Shown: positions 12,001-24,000, counted from the first letter of the stretch. The stretch is 64,000 nucleotides of DNA from Phymorhynchus buccinoides (GCA_017654935.2 CM065711.1:24761979-24825978); one strand, 5' to 3'. Translations and numbers: made by a program. The notes: generated by a model from the sequence alone, not told the origin.

Positions 12001-12690
12001 CACGGAACATTACTCAAAGTTAACGTTAACTGGTTTTGTTTCTGAGGTTCACAAATAAAGACATTGGACACAGAAAAGTTTTATCAAAGCAAACTATTCT
12101 GCATTTCAAATGCACTAACTTTTCAGTCCTTCAGAGTAGGTGTACGGAGCTGGCTATTCACTGAGATTTTTCTTTTATACTATTTTTATCCTTAATTTGG
12201 ATACCATCTCAGTAGTTGGCCCTCCCTAGTCATGTCTATTAGATTTTGAAATTAAAATTTCAGAACATTATTATTTTGTTCATTTTACATAAGATTTTCA
12301 TAAGATTTTTACTATTTCTGGTTTAACTTTGTGCTGGTTTGCTTTTATTGTGGATTTTCGATTTGATGCAAAGAGGACACCATTCTCTTGTAGAATGTCT
12401 TTTTTGCTCAGGTTGGCATCTACTGGACAGTCAAATTGCAGGCCGATCATGCAAACTGATGAGACATTCTCTTAGGTCGAAACAGCTGTCTTTGCATAAG
12501 GCACTGTCCCTCCCCCATTGGGAGAAAAAGTAAATCAGCACAATTGTGTGGGTTTTTTTTGTGTGTTTTTTTTGGAACACGGAACATTACTCAAAGTTAA
12601 CGTTAACTGGTTTTGTTTCTGAGGTTCACAAATAAAGACATTTGACACAGAAAAGTTTTATCAAAGCAAACTATATATATATATATATTA
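12001..12690 (+). mobile_element. Hammerhead-ribozyme repeat (one full unit plus partial), left arm
   Basis: A 577-bp unit (from actcaaagttaacgttaact at 12012 to its recurrence at 12589) is followed by a partial second unit that stops at ttttatcaaagcaaac and runs into (TA)n. The unit contains a full hammerhead ribozyme (12425-12509). No protein-coding capacity beyond a recurrent 64-codon chance frame. The structure resembles retrozymes or the pseudo-LTR part of Penelope-like elements. Confidence 0.85.
12425..12509 (+). ncRNA. Type I hammerhead ribozyme (left arm copy)
   Basis: Core CTGATGA at 12456-12462 and GAAA at 12479-12482; cleavage triplet GTC ending at 12490. Stem I: ATGCAAA (12449-12455) pairs with TTTGCAT (12491-12497), with an outer helix GGACAGT / ACTGTCC beyond an internal loop. 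Stem II: GAC(A) ... GGTC, three pairs plus one A-G mismatch, loop TTCTCTTA. Stem III is very short and self-complementary (ACAGCTGT), as known for retrozyme, Penelope and satellite hammerheads that often act as dimers. It should self-cleave the transcript after C12490. Confidence 0.88.
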
Positions 12691-13151
12691 ACAAATACGC
12701 GATAGGGAGACCTTTTGTCCCCCTATTACCCAAAAATTTGGAATGTGGTGGTTAGGGGACCGAAAGCTGGTCCCCTTATTGTTTTGCCCTCATTCTCATA
12801 GTACCACTGCGCTATCGTGAACGCAAATACTGTAAAACGCTGACGCAATAATCTCTGAACCCGCGAAACTCTTTAAAACCGTTTGAAGATTGATCTGTAT
12901 GAAGAAATACATCTAAAAAGTTTTTGGTTAATAGGGGGACAGCATGAAAAAACTGTGATTAAGTCGACCAGCCAATAACTGCTAATGACTTTTTTTTCCA
13001 AGAGTATTCTTTTTCCGTGAATTTTTTTTCTACAATTAATATTGACATCATAATTGTTCTCGAAAAAAATTACCATTCATGTTCTTATATTTATTACGCT
13101 TTCTGAGATTTTGAATTTGGGCACAGATATAACAATGAAATCTATTTTTAG

Positions 13152-13234
13152 AACGGCTTACTTGGTCTCACAGCCAACTGCGCACTTCGCTTTGGCGAAT
13201 CCGAATGGAGGTCGCAAGTGGCTAGATCTAGTTG
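13152..13234 (+). other. Candidate exon (83 bp), left copy
   Basis: Acceptor tctatttttag and donor gttg/gtgagtaa. One frame is open (TAYLVSQPTAHFALANPNG, then RKWLDLV) and would continue into the 14771 exon as DPRWPHSLDF. That is a different frame from the ATGGCC start of the small gene. It may be a 5' exon of that gene (untranslated in the ATGGCC model) or coding in an alternative transcript. The mirror is 46801-46883. Confidence 0.35.
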
Positions 13235-13460
13235 GTGAGTAATTTTATGGATTTATTTGCGCTACATTGAACATTCTTGTATGAGAAGAAGCTCACATGC
13301 GTTGACTGGAAGTAAATAGCCAAACATTTCTAAGCAATAAGTGAAAGTGCAAGCACTGAAATTGTTTTGAGGGCAAGAGTCTAGCTAATGGCGTCGCTCA
13401 CAGTCACACGGCAGTCACACGATCACGATGCTAAATTTCACTCATTAGATGTAGGCTTGG

Positions 13461-14164
13461 TCTTCTTCTTCTTCTTCAAGTTGGGGATGTTTATCCTGCC
13501 CCGCACTCACCTGTCTTCATTCAGACCATTAATAGCGCACAGGATGCGTGCTATATGAATTCGTGTCATCCATCCCACCGGCACACACGGCTACTCCGTA
13601 CTCGTACTGAATAGTGGAATGGGCTTCTTCTTCCTATTGGGGATGTTGATCCTGCCCCACGCCCAAAGTCTTCATTTAGACTGCAACTGGCGCACAGGAT
13701 GTATGCTATATGTGAGTTCGTGTCATCCATCACACCGGCGCAACATGGCCTACTCCTACCGATTAGTGGAATGGGCTTTAACGTGTGCGCAAGATCTTTG
13801 TGCATGCATTCGCACACGGGACCTCGGTTTTAAAAGTCTCATCCGAAGGACTTTTCCCCAAACTGACGTCAGGTACCCATTTTACACCTGGGTGGAGAGG
13901 AAAATAGGAGTAAAGTGCCTTTCCCAAGGACACACCACTGCGACCCCAGCTGGATTCGAACCCACACACTCTGTGCGCGCAAGATCTTGTGCGTGCGTTC
14001 GCACAAGGGACCTCGGTTTTAGGTCTCATACGAAGGACCAGGAAATAGGAGTAAAGTATCTTTCCCAAGGATACAACACCGTGACCAGCTGGGTTCGAAC
14101 CCCACCGCACCCGCAAACCTGTTTGGATTACGAGCGGCGACTCTAACCAACCGGCCACGGCGCC
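13461..14164 (-). mobile_element. tRNA-headed composite SINE, left copy
   Basis: Minus strand starts ggcgccgtggccggttggtt (A-box-like), then gggttcgaaccc (B box), the head of a tRNA-derived SINE. A body block (ccttgggaaagatactttac) follows, then a second, headless unit with gggttcgaatccagc and ccttgggaaaggcactttac ... gtgtaaaatgggtacctgac. Two direct copies of a 3' segment (tggggatgtt.atcctgcccc) and a (CTT)n tail end it. Confidence 0.75.
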
Positions 14165-14542
14165 TCTTCTTCTTTTTTTTTCTCTTCTTCTTCTTCTTCT
14201 TCTTCTCTCTTTGGGGCCCACGATCATTGATCATGATCATTCTGGCACCCTCAGGAAAAAAAAAGACTGAAAAAAGGGGGGTCGGTTCCATCTGATACAC
14301 TAATACAGGGCCTAAGCTGCTGCATTGTGTTCGGGTTTAGTGACCCAGCCAGCTCGCACCCACTGCTCGGGTCTGAGCGTGATGCTGGGAAACAGGGTGT
14401 GGAGGGGGGGGGGGGGGGGGGCTCATGGGATTATGTGTGTGTGTGCATGTGAGTATTCTGAATTCAGTAAAATGTTGATGCACTAATATTGATCTTATTC
14501 CTTCTTTTTTAGAACTTATGTCATTTAATTTAGATTGTAATA

Positions 14543-14544
<2 letters not shown>

Positions 14545-14608
<64 letters not shown>
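14545..14608. repeat. (TA)n microsatellite
   Basis: TA run; the mirror at 45429-45502 has a different length and a tttt interruption. Confidence 0.95.
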
Positions 14609-14777
14609 ATAATAAGAAGACCACACTACCTTGTCAGTTTGTGGCTTGCTACACAATTAATTTGTATTTGAAATTGCTGCACAATTAATTTGTATTTGCA
14701 TGCTGAGAAAAAGTGAACAGGAAATGATGAATATGTCAGTGTATTGATGTAAACATTTGATTGATTTCAGACCCAAG

Positions 14778-17700
14778 ATGGCCACATTCTCTGGACTTTT
14801 TGCACTTCTCAAGAGCGAGTGAGTAGTTTAAGTGATAAAGATGTGTTTTGACATAGTAATCAGTGAAGACAGACCGATTTTGCTAAACTACTTTGACATA
14901 CTTGTTATTTCAAAGAACAACACATTAAAAATTGGGCTCAATGATTAAACCAGCCAGCAAGCTTAAAGAAGAATGAGGTTGTTCAGTGTTAAAGACAGCC
15001 GAGTCTCAACTGCGTTGAACCATTGTTAACAAAGAACATGCAGTCACAAAGAGACTTTTTTCTTTCTCCAGTCCCCTTGGTAGGGTAAAGGTCAAGATGT
15101 GCCACCCCCCCTACCTATCTTGGTTAATTCTATTTTTCCGTTATTGCCTTTCTTACCCCCCCCCCCCCCCCGTACATAAAGCTGTATTTTAGGAACATTT
15201 TTAGCTAATAACCTTTTTGGAATAATAACCCTATCCCTAACCCTAAGCCCTAAACCTAACCCTGCCTGACCCCCCACCCCCCCTAAAGACGGCCAAACGC
15301 AAACGAACCACAACTGTGACAAATCGCGGTGTACTGCAGTACATAGTGGGGGGGTAGTGTTAGGTTTAGGGCCCCCCCCCAGTTTCGGACGCTAAAGGTT
15401 AGGGATAGGGTTAGTATTCCAAAAAGGTTATTAGCTAAAAATGTTCCTAAAATACAGCTTTATGTATGGTAAGAAAGGCAAAAACGGAAAAATAGAATTA
15501 ATCGAGAAATGCAGCGGGGGTAATGCACATCTTTAACCTTTATTGCAACATTCTCCAGAGGCAATAACTACCTCTCTCTCCCCCCCCCCCCCCCAGACCA
15601 CACATTTTTTTTGCTCTTTTTCCTCATGTGCAATACCCTAATAATGGCTAGAAATAATTGTCTGTTTGCAAACACAAACACACAAACACTGGACAAACTG
15701 GTAGGTAAAAACAAAAATGAAAACAACAAAAAAGTGAAATTGCCTCACGTACCACTGTATGATCCTTTTGCATGAACTTATTTAGAATTATTTCATGTTT
15801 GACATCATAGTTTTGACAACTGCTAAAGAAGTTGCATACAAATTAATGGTACAATAGTTTGCTTTTTTTTAAAAACATTAGATGTAAAAAGTGAATGAGA
15901 TGAGGATGGAAGGGGAGAGAGAGAGAGAGGCAGGTTGGCGAGAGAGGCAGGCTGGCAGGCAGCAGACGGGCGGGCAGTTGGGAAGGCAGGCAGACATGCA
16001 CAGGCAGGCACAAGCAGGCAGGCAGAGGTGTAGGCAGGCAGGCAGGCATCACAGGCAAGTTGCACAGGCAAGCAGGCATCACAGGCAAGCTGCACAGGCA
16101 AGCAGGCATCACAGGCAAGTTGCACAGGCAAGCAGGCACCACAGGTTGCACAGGCATGCAGGCACAGGCAGGCTTATGCAGGCAGGCGCGGGCATGCATG
16201 CATGCAAGCGCAGGCAGGCAGGCAGGAAGGGGTAGGCAGACATAGACGCAGGCAGTCAGGTAGGCAGATAGGCAACTTATGGTAATTGTTGGCAATGAAA
16301 CTCTTTGTTATTATGCAACTTTAATGTCTACTAAAAGCTGCAAGTGTCACTTCTAGATCAATATGAAAGAAAAGATGCTCTGTTCAAAGCCTCTGTATTT
16401 ACAATTATTGTCAAGTTTTGCCCCTTTGGATTTGTTTTCAGTTCCTGTAATAAGTATGATATTTTGAATATAATGAGCTTCAGATTGTAGCTGGTCACCT
16501 GCGCCAATAATGCATATTATCAGGCATGAAAGAATTCTGCGTTTTGCGAAAAATCCGCGCAGAATTTGTTTAAAACTTCCGCGGTGGGGGAAAAAAAAAT
16601 CAATGCGGAAATTTTGTATAAAAATAAAAGTTTGTATAGAAGTAAAGGGACCCGATCTTACCGTATTCTTATATCTACAAGTCTGTATTTGGCGATTCTC
16701 AAACTGGTTAACCGGAAGTCGCTTTAGCTCACTCGCTTCATTTGTGCGAAGGAAGGCGAAATGAGTACCTCCCGCTCAACAAAAGTACCGATGTTAGCTG
16801 AAAATGTGGGTGGAAGGATATTTGTGCCGACCAAATTTTTGGAATAGATTAGCCCCCGTCACCGCTGAACAAAACTTCTGACGTTAGTAAATTTATTGGG
16901 AACGTTCTCCCCCCCCCCCCCCTCCTCTTTTTTGATCTTCATCCACTTTCATGCCTGATTATTCATTGAAAATGCGCATAAATACATTGGTTGCTGGTGC
17001 ATTAAGTTCGGCATTGCCCCCTTGTTTAATGGCCCATTATATGAGAATTGACCCCTCATTTTGAGCAGCAGCCATGGGTCTTATGACCTAGTAAGACAGA
17101 AAACAATCTGAAGCTGAATAAGGCAAACTATTGTATAATGCAGGCATGAAAACATCTTCGCCATTTCCATTTTCTCCGCTAAAAAATTGTTGTAATTAGA
17201 GGAATGTCCTCTGGGACAAATGTTCTCCGCCGGAAATGCATTTGTGATGTTATTTTCAAACGGCGCGGTCCATAATCTGCCGAGTGTGTGCTTGCGGTTT
17301 GGTGCAAACATTGCTGCCGAAGGATACGCGCAAGTGCATGGAGAGCAGGAGCGTTTGATAGCAAGGTAGGGCATTTTGTGCAAGAATGCAGCTGCAAAAC
17401 AAAGACAGCTCTCCCACCCCCCTCCCCACCCCAGCCCCCGTCAATATGTCTACAGAGATGGTGTTCAGAGAAGTGGTAGCAAAGTCCCCCCAGTCTGGTC
17501 ATCATCAAAAGTAGTGAGGGAAATGGAAAAGCTGGATGCAACACATTCTTGATGGGCAAATCTCAGCCTTTTTTTTGAAACATGACTTTTTTTGCCTGAT
17601 AATGTCATATTGACTAAAACATCTAATGCTAAGGATAAACTATTTTAAATGTGATGTCTTGCTATAGATTGTCTGTTTTCATTTGTTTGCAGAGGGACAA

Positions 17701-18671
17701 TCAGTAGGAACCCAGATGATGAAGATGATGCACTAGACAATGTGATGGTAAGTACATGCACAGTATATTAAATATTTGATTATTTTCAATTACAAGGAGC
17801 ACATGGTCTGCAGTTCTCCCTGTCAAACCTATGAAATGTTGTCACAATAGGATGCAGCCATTGTGTCCAATATTTCAGAATGAATTCTTTCTAAATGGCG
17901 CCTGCTTGCTAGGCGAGGGCTTAGAGCCGGCACTGCCGCCTTTCTTTACAACCCTTGCCAATGGTGGGATTTGACAACATTGTGCCATTACTTCTTTTTA
18001 GTGCCCGAGCCGAAGGTTCGGGGAACTATTGTTTTTGTCTGGTCCGTCCGTCTGGCGTCCATCCGTCCGGCTATTCGTCCGATTTTCTCAAAAACTATTC
18101 AGTCTATCATCATCAATTTAGTATACTAGTTTGCCAAGATGCAAGCTATCCACTGATGTATTTAGTTTTACATTAAGGTCAAGGTCGCGCCAGTTATGGG
18201 GTTCAAACCCCGAAAACACATAATCGCTAATATCTCGCGAAATTTTGCATGTATTTTAATGCAGTTTTTTTTTACAACATTTCTTGATGAATGGTCTATA
18301 ACACAGTTGTCATGAATTTTTGCTGTGCGCGCGTGTGCGCATGATCGCGTGCGCTCAAATCACGGGTCCGAACCCCAAGGCTATATATAAAAAAAACTAT
18401 TCAGTTACGTGCTGTTTTCATGCGTTCGTATGTAGTTACGTGCTGTTTTCATGCGTTTTTGATGTATGTGTACAGCCGACACATTTCCGATTTCGGAGTA
18501 GCTCGGCGATGCTGCGAGGGGACTTTGCAGCCGCTCAGCGTTGCACTTGTTCTCCTTTTGTTGAGCTTGTGTGTGTGTCTTTGTGTAGTAAATGAAGAAT
18601 GACGTTTGATTATGATTTTGAACTGCTTGTCCCTAAATTGGCAGGCATTTAGGTTTTGATTTTAGTATTTT

Positions 18672-18741
<70 letters not shown>

Positions 18742-19769
18742 GTCTCTCTCTCTCTCGTCTCTCTCTCACTGTTATTTTTTCTTGTTAATAATAAGTGAGA
18801 AGCTGTATTAATCTATCAATTAAAGGGGAAGAACCCAAACTGTACAATTGTTGTATTTTCAAAGTTGTTTGTGTTCTGTTGTTCTTACATCACAAGAGGG
18901 AAAACTACAGATGTTTTAACATTCTCCCAGTACATGTACTCTGCAATTGCTGCATGTAGTAACTGAATATAGCTGTTGCAATTATTGCTGGCGACTGTCA
19001 GGCTACAAGTGGCAAGATCGATACCAGTCGCTAATGATCCTTTACACTAGAAAAAGTTAAATAAAGTGCAATGAGATTTATGAATGTTTTCCGTACTAAG
19101 TATGCAAGCAGATATGCTTATCTTGTAACAACACTTTTGTTAACTCTCAGTAAAAATGTATCTTGTAACAAAGCTTTTGTTAACTCCCAGTAAAGAGTGT
19201 TTTGTTTAACATGTTGATGCTATATTAAACAGGGTCACAGCAGCCATACACCAGTTCAGCACAGAATAGAAGTACAGATGCCACCAGAGGTAGAACAGGA
19301 TCCCATAATCACAGAGCTGACGAGTCACGGGGGCTTTATGGACATAGGGGAAGAGTCTGTGCTGTATGCCACAGTGACTTCCAACCAGTTTCAGACTTTG
19401 CCACAGGTATGTTTAACCTTTTTTGTTGCATCACAATGATTTAACACACTTAAACTAAAAGTCATCAAATGAGGACTGTCTTTGTCCTTAATTGTGGGAG
19501 GTTAGAACATGCCCTATGTTATGCAAGTCAGACAGGAATTCCCAATTTTGCAGAAACAAATATTTTCTCTATCCAGTGAAGTTAAATGGAAAAGTTTTGG
19601 CTGAAAAATGGCTGACGTTGAAAGGATTAAAAGTCCTCCCTGATCACCTCCTTCCTTTTGCCAGCATTCATTTGTAGTCACAATTAGTTGCTAACCATTA
19701 ATGAACAAAAGTTAGAGATTAAAAATGCTTTTTTCCACATAATTCTTTTCTCACTGAGAGGGAAAGAAT

Positions 19770-19809
<40 letters not shown>

Positions 19810-19811
19810 GG

Positions 19812-19867
<56 letters not shown>

Positions 19868-20713
19868 TTGTATGTTTCATAGAGAGAGAGAGTAAACATA
19901 CAGTTTGTATGCTCTCTCTTTCTCTAAGAGAGAGAGAGAGAGTGAGTAAACATACAATGTGTATGCTCCCCCCCCCTCCTCCCCCCACACACATCTTTCT
20001 CCTTCTCCACCCTATGTGTGTTTCACTTGGTTAAGGGTCATTACAAAGTGTTGATACAGGGCAGTCATATGTTTTTGTGAAACAATGAACAATTTACTAT
20101 TTTGGCATAAGTTTGAAGTGATATATGCAGTGATTAGGATCTAGGCCAGTTTTCAGTCCCAGACTCATTGATTTTCTGAGGGACTGATCATTTTTCCTAC
20201 CAGTCAGTCCAGGTAGTTAGTGATTTTTCAGGTACCCAGTTTCAGTTTTCAGTTTCAAATTGAATGCAAGATATTTACGGTCACGTGGTTTTCGTTTTAA
20301 ATTTGAACAAGAGGTCAGCACAAAAATTCTAGCGACTTTTGACTAAAAAAATAGATTCGAAGTTGTTTCAAGTGTGTTACAACTGTGTCCCAAGTGCACC
20401 CGGAAAAAACGATTGTGAGAGATCTCAGAGACTTTTGACTATCGCAGAGTAAAGTATACTTCAAGCTTTACTTCCGCCAGCTAAGGATAGTGTTTACGGT
20501 GAAGAACAAATGGGACTTTTTGGTTGTGAAAAGGACTTATTGATTTTGTCATCTACCAGTCCCAGGACTTATTGGTTACAAAAGCCAACCTAATTACTGT
20601 AATTGTTATATGATTTTTTAATTTTATTTTCAGAGGATGGGGGTGTGATTCTGCCAGGAATTTATCCTTCACCTTCAGCGAAGCACAAATGGACTTCGGA
20701 TTTGAAAAGTTAG
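14778..20713 (+). CDS. Small four-exon gene, about 115 residues, function unknown (left copy)
   Basis: Inferred exons: 14771-14818 (ATG at 14778 in AAGATGGCC, a strong initiation context), 17693-17747, 19233-19406 and 20636-20713. Borders: ttgatttcag before exon 1, gcga/gtgagt, tttgcag/agg, gatg/gtaagt, aaacag/ggt, cacag/gtatgt, and a tandem cagag acceptor before the last exon. The frame is open throughout and gives a product starting MATFSGLFALLKS, with an acidic stretch (PDDEDDALDNV), a middle part PIITELTSHGGFMDIGEES and the end WTSDLKS. ATTAAA lies about 40 bases after the stop. The last exon needs the second AG of cagag; using the first AG would end the frame after RMGV. No family recognised. 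The mirror copy keeps all borders. Confidence 0.55.
15085..15545. mobile_element. Foldback element with TTAGGG-like loop repeats, left copy
   Basis: Inverted arms of about 150-170 bases (aattctatttttccgttatt ... ttagctaataacctttttgg against their complements at 15415-15505). Both ends carry the ggtcaagatgtgc / gcacatctttaacc motif. The loop holds ccctaaccctaa-type repeats facing gttagggatagggttag and a gtactgcagtac palindrome. It lies within the intron after exon 14771-14818. Confidence 0.8.
15560..17690. other. Intronic stretch with repeats only
   Basis: Holds the CAGG minisatellite, a poly-C patch at 16909-16922 and GC-richer segments near 16510-16760 and 17140-17440 with chance frames. 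No supported gene besides the flanking exons. Confidence 0.6.
15930..16275. repeat. CAGG-rich minisatellite, left copy
   Basis: ggca tetranucleotides organised into about 32-bp units (acaggcaagcaggcatcac with aagttgcacagg). The Cys/Pro/Ala-rich open frames on both strands are by-products. The mirror is at about 43848-44180. Confidence 0.9.
18673..18770. repeat. (CT)n microsatellite
   Basis: Interrupted CT run inside the intron between the 17693 and 19233 exons. The mirror is at 41343-41440. Confidence 0.95.
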
Positions 20714-20929
20714 TTTCTTGTTTATCAAATGTTGGTGATCGCTTGTCTTTATTAAAAAGGGGGCAGGGGTGGGGAAGTGCGAGGGGGGAGGGAGGACTTT
20801 CTCATCGTTGTTCTGCACTCCTCTTTCCTAGTAGAGGGACCTTACATTCTTAGTTGTTAAAAGAATGTAATAAGTTCTGCACATGGTTGGTTTGTCTGAA
20901 AGTAAAACCATCTCTTTTTTAATTTATTT

Positions 20930-21462
20930 CTCTGTCCGTCCGTCTGTCTGTCTCATTCGCAGACACTTGCAAACACAAGTATAATTCCATTTATTTAAGA
21001 TTACATATACACATGCACACACACACAAGCAGGCGCGCGCGGGGGCGGCGCTGCGCATTTACACATAGCCCGTAAAACTGTCGGGTAGAGGTCAAGATGT
21101 GCCCCTCCACCCACCACTCGTGGGGGTGGGGTCGTATTAGATAATGGCCTTTATCATGACTGCGATTAATTATTCAACAAAGATAATTAGCTGAAAAGGT
21201 TAATAAAATACAGCTAAATGTTTGGTAAGAAAGGCAAGTGTGAAAATGTGGGGATAGCTGAGAAATGTAGGGGTGGGTGGAGGGGCACATCTTGACCTCT
21301 ACCCGACAGTTTTACGGGCTAGGTGTAGATGCGCACGCGCTTGCTTGTGTGTGTGTGTGTGCATGTGTATATGTAATCTTTAATAAATCGAATTATATTT
21401 GTGTGTGCAAGTGTGTGCGAATGAGACCGACAGACGGACGGACAGAGAAAGAGATAATTTGT
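20930..21462. mobile_element. Long foldback element (about 530 bp), left copy
   Basis: The two halves are near-complementary over about 250 bases. Outermost: ctgtccgtccgtctgtctgt at one end and its complement near 21430. Then attacatatacacatgcaca / tgcatgtgtatatgtaat. The innermost 48 bases, starting agcccgtaaaactgtcgggt, are perfect. The centre is near 21190. It is intronic to nothing identified, lying just after the small gene. Its core matches the 15.1 kb foldback (ggtcaagatgtgcc, tgcctttcttacc, cagctgtatttta-like segments). Confidence 0.8.
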
Positions 21463-22587
21463 GCGTGCGCGCGTGCGTGAGTGTGGCTGCGTTATGGGTG
21501 TGTGTGTGTGCATGGATGTGTAGGCCTGTCAGAGAGAGAGAGAGAGAGAGAGAGAGCAGAAAAGTAACCTACAAATGCAATGATAATTTATTTAATCTTA
21601 ACACGTGACACTATACAAAAGTTGCGTGTTATATTATTGCTCACTGCAAGATGCCGAATTTTACAAAGCTAATTGTTTTCACTCATTCCATCTTATACAG
21701 ACACAATGAAAGCAATCTTCCAACAAAACTTTTCCTGCAAAAAAGCTCCACTCTGTGATGATTTCATCAGTTGGTGGTCAGGCTGGTGGTCATATGATCA
21801 CAACCAATTTATGACCCTGTGTGGGTCACATGCTAGGTGTCAGTCACGCTAAATGGGTGGGGCAGTTATGATGACGTCAGTATGCGGAAGATTTTATACA
21901 AAATAACCATGCCAACCTTGACGTTTGACCTTTAAGACATAAATTGCTTCTTATGGTAATATCTTTGACATGAATAAATATACTTGCAATATTTAAACTG
22001 GTATGCAGACGCATTGGCTTTTGGTAATTAAATTTTGAATATTTAGTTCAGGAAAGGTCAAGGTCACGACGTTTGTACTCTGCTGATGGGACCGTCTGTA
22101 ATCGGTCATTTTTAACCACACATTTTTTAGATATTTATTATTTATTTTGGGGGGGGGGGGGATATTTTCTTATCAGTGTTAGTGTATTTCAGATGTGTTG
22201 TGCTGCTACTATGTGCCCAAATTCTGTTTGACCTTGAAGACATAAATTCCTTCTTGTGTCCATATCTTTTACATCGTTTGACTTACCATGTTTACAATTG
22301 GTATGCAGTTGCACTGGCTTATGGTAATTTTGAATATTCAGTACAGTCAAGGTCACAAATGTTATACACTGCTGATAGGATCATCTGTAGGAGGTCAGTT
22401 ACAACCACACATTGTTGATACGCTTTATTATTTATTAAGTTTTGGGGGCAATTACTAATTTTCTTGTCAGTGGATTGCAGATGAGTCACGCTGCTGTTAA
22501 GTGACTGAGTTCAGCTGCTCAGGAACCTATCTGCCGCTCAGCAATATCTTTTTTTGTACTTAGCTTAGCTGCTTTTTGTCACTTCTA

Positions 22588-23074
22588 GATGGGGAAAAGC
22601 TCAAGTAGGGTCATCCTATTGATAAACCTGCAATGAACGAACCCTGGCAACAGCGGACACCTCGAGTGTCCGGACACTTGTACAGGGCACCAATAGTTTT
22701 TCTACAAAAATGACACTATCCTAAGCGGACACCTGCTAAATGTGGACGCGGACAGGTCCCAAGAGACTGGAAAAGGGAAGTCGATTCGCGATATGGCAAA
22801 GACCTCCAATGTGGAAAAACTGCAGATTGCCAGTATCAAACCCCCCAAAAAGATGAAAGAATGGGAGACCGGTGAACGAAGCTGCCTGGGACTTGTTTTA
22901 TGAGGCCAGATCAAGAATGTGTTTATCAGAAGATTTTTAAAAATTAATTGCCATCAACTACCGTCCTTTACTAATTACCGTCAACTGCTGTCACCGTCAA
23001 CTGCCGTCAACGTATGGTCAACTAATAATTTGAATGTTAATAATAAAGCTCACTTTAGAATATTCAGGTTAAGA

Positions 23075-23106
<32 letters not shown>

Positions 23107-23325
23107 ACCTCATTCACTCTCTCTCTCACACACACACACATACCTGTCGTGAGCGGACACCTGCAATGTCAGGACATTTTCTTAGTGTCCCTAACTTGCA
23201 TCGCAGTTTTTACTTGTTCAGGAGAGAGAGAGGGTGAGAGACTCCCTTCCACTCTGTATCTCTCTCCCCAACTAAGGATATCATTAGCATAGCCCCACTT
23301 GAGTTTTCCCCCATCTAAAGGGGTG
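22588..23325 (+). mobile_element. Tigger/pogo-like DNA transposon remnant, left copy
   Basis: Imperfect terminal inverted repeats (agatggggaaaagctcaagt at the left, complement of acttgagttttcccccatct at the right) bracket about 735 bp. Inside are repeated gcggacacct / gtgtccg motifs and a short plus-strand peptide GKGKSIRDMAKTSNVEKLQI, KEWETGE, which resembles the N-terminal helix-turn-helix of pogo/Tigger transposases. No catalytic part remains. Confidence 0.65.
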
Positions 23326-23500
23326 CTAATTTTCCGGCATGTGCCGGAATTCCGGTTTTGAGATTACTAAAAAATTAAATCTCCGGTTTTTGAGATAGAC
23401 TAAAAAATTTAATCTCCGGTTTTTGAGAAACAGGTGACGATTACAAACATCGTACATGTATTGGCCGAAGTAGCGGCACAATCTTCATTTTGCACCTTGT

Positions 23501-24000
23501 NNNNNNNNNNNNNNNNNNNNNNNNNNNNNNNNNNNNNNNNNNNNNNNNNNNNNNNNNNNNNNNNNNNNNNNNNNNNNNNNNNNNNNNNNNNNNNNNNNNN
23601 NNNNNNNNNNNNNNNNNNNNNNNNNNNNNNNNNNNNNNNNNNNNNNNNNNNNNNNNNNNNNNNNNNNNNNNNNNNNNNNNNNNNNNNNNNNNNNNNNNNN
23701 NNNNNNNNNNNNNNNNNNNNNNNNNNNNNNNNNNNNNNNNNNNNNNNNNNNNNNNNNNNNNNNNNNNNNNNNNNNNNNNNNNNNNNNNNNNNNNNNNNNN
23801 NNNNNNNNNNNNNNNNNNNNNNNNNNNNNNNNNNNNNNNNNNNNNNNNNNNNNNNNNNNNNNNNNNNNNNNNNNNNNNNNNNNNNNNNNNNNNNNNNNNN
23901 NNNNNNNNNNNNNNNNNNNNNNNNNNNNNNNNNNNNNNNNNNNNNNNNNNNNNNNNNNNNNNNNNNNNNNNNNNNNNNNNNNNNNNNNNNNNNNNNNNNN
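23501..24000. other. Assembly gap of exactly 500 N
   Basis: The run of N is exactly 500 long, a typical fixed-size scaffolding gap rather than a measured one. It falls precisely at the inner end of the left arm. The true distance and orientation across it are therefore not established by this sequence. Confidence 0.99.

Noticed and set aside
12339..12533. Recurrent 64-codon frame (MLLLWIFDLMQRGHHS...) at 12.3, 25.4, 25.9, 26.5 and 47.5 kb
   Set aside because: It overlaps the hammerhead ribozyme and recurs only because the repeat does. Base changes between copies do not spare codon positions, and RNA pairing explains the conservation better.
15843..16295. Cys/Pro/Ala-rich protein
   Set aside because: Translation of the CAGG minisatellite, open in several frames on both strands.
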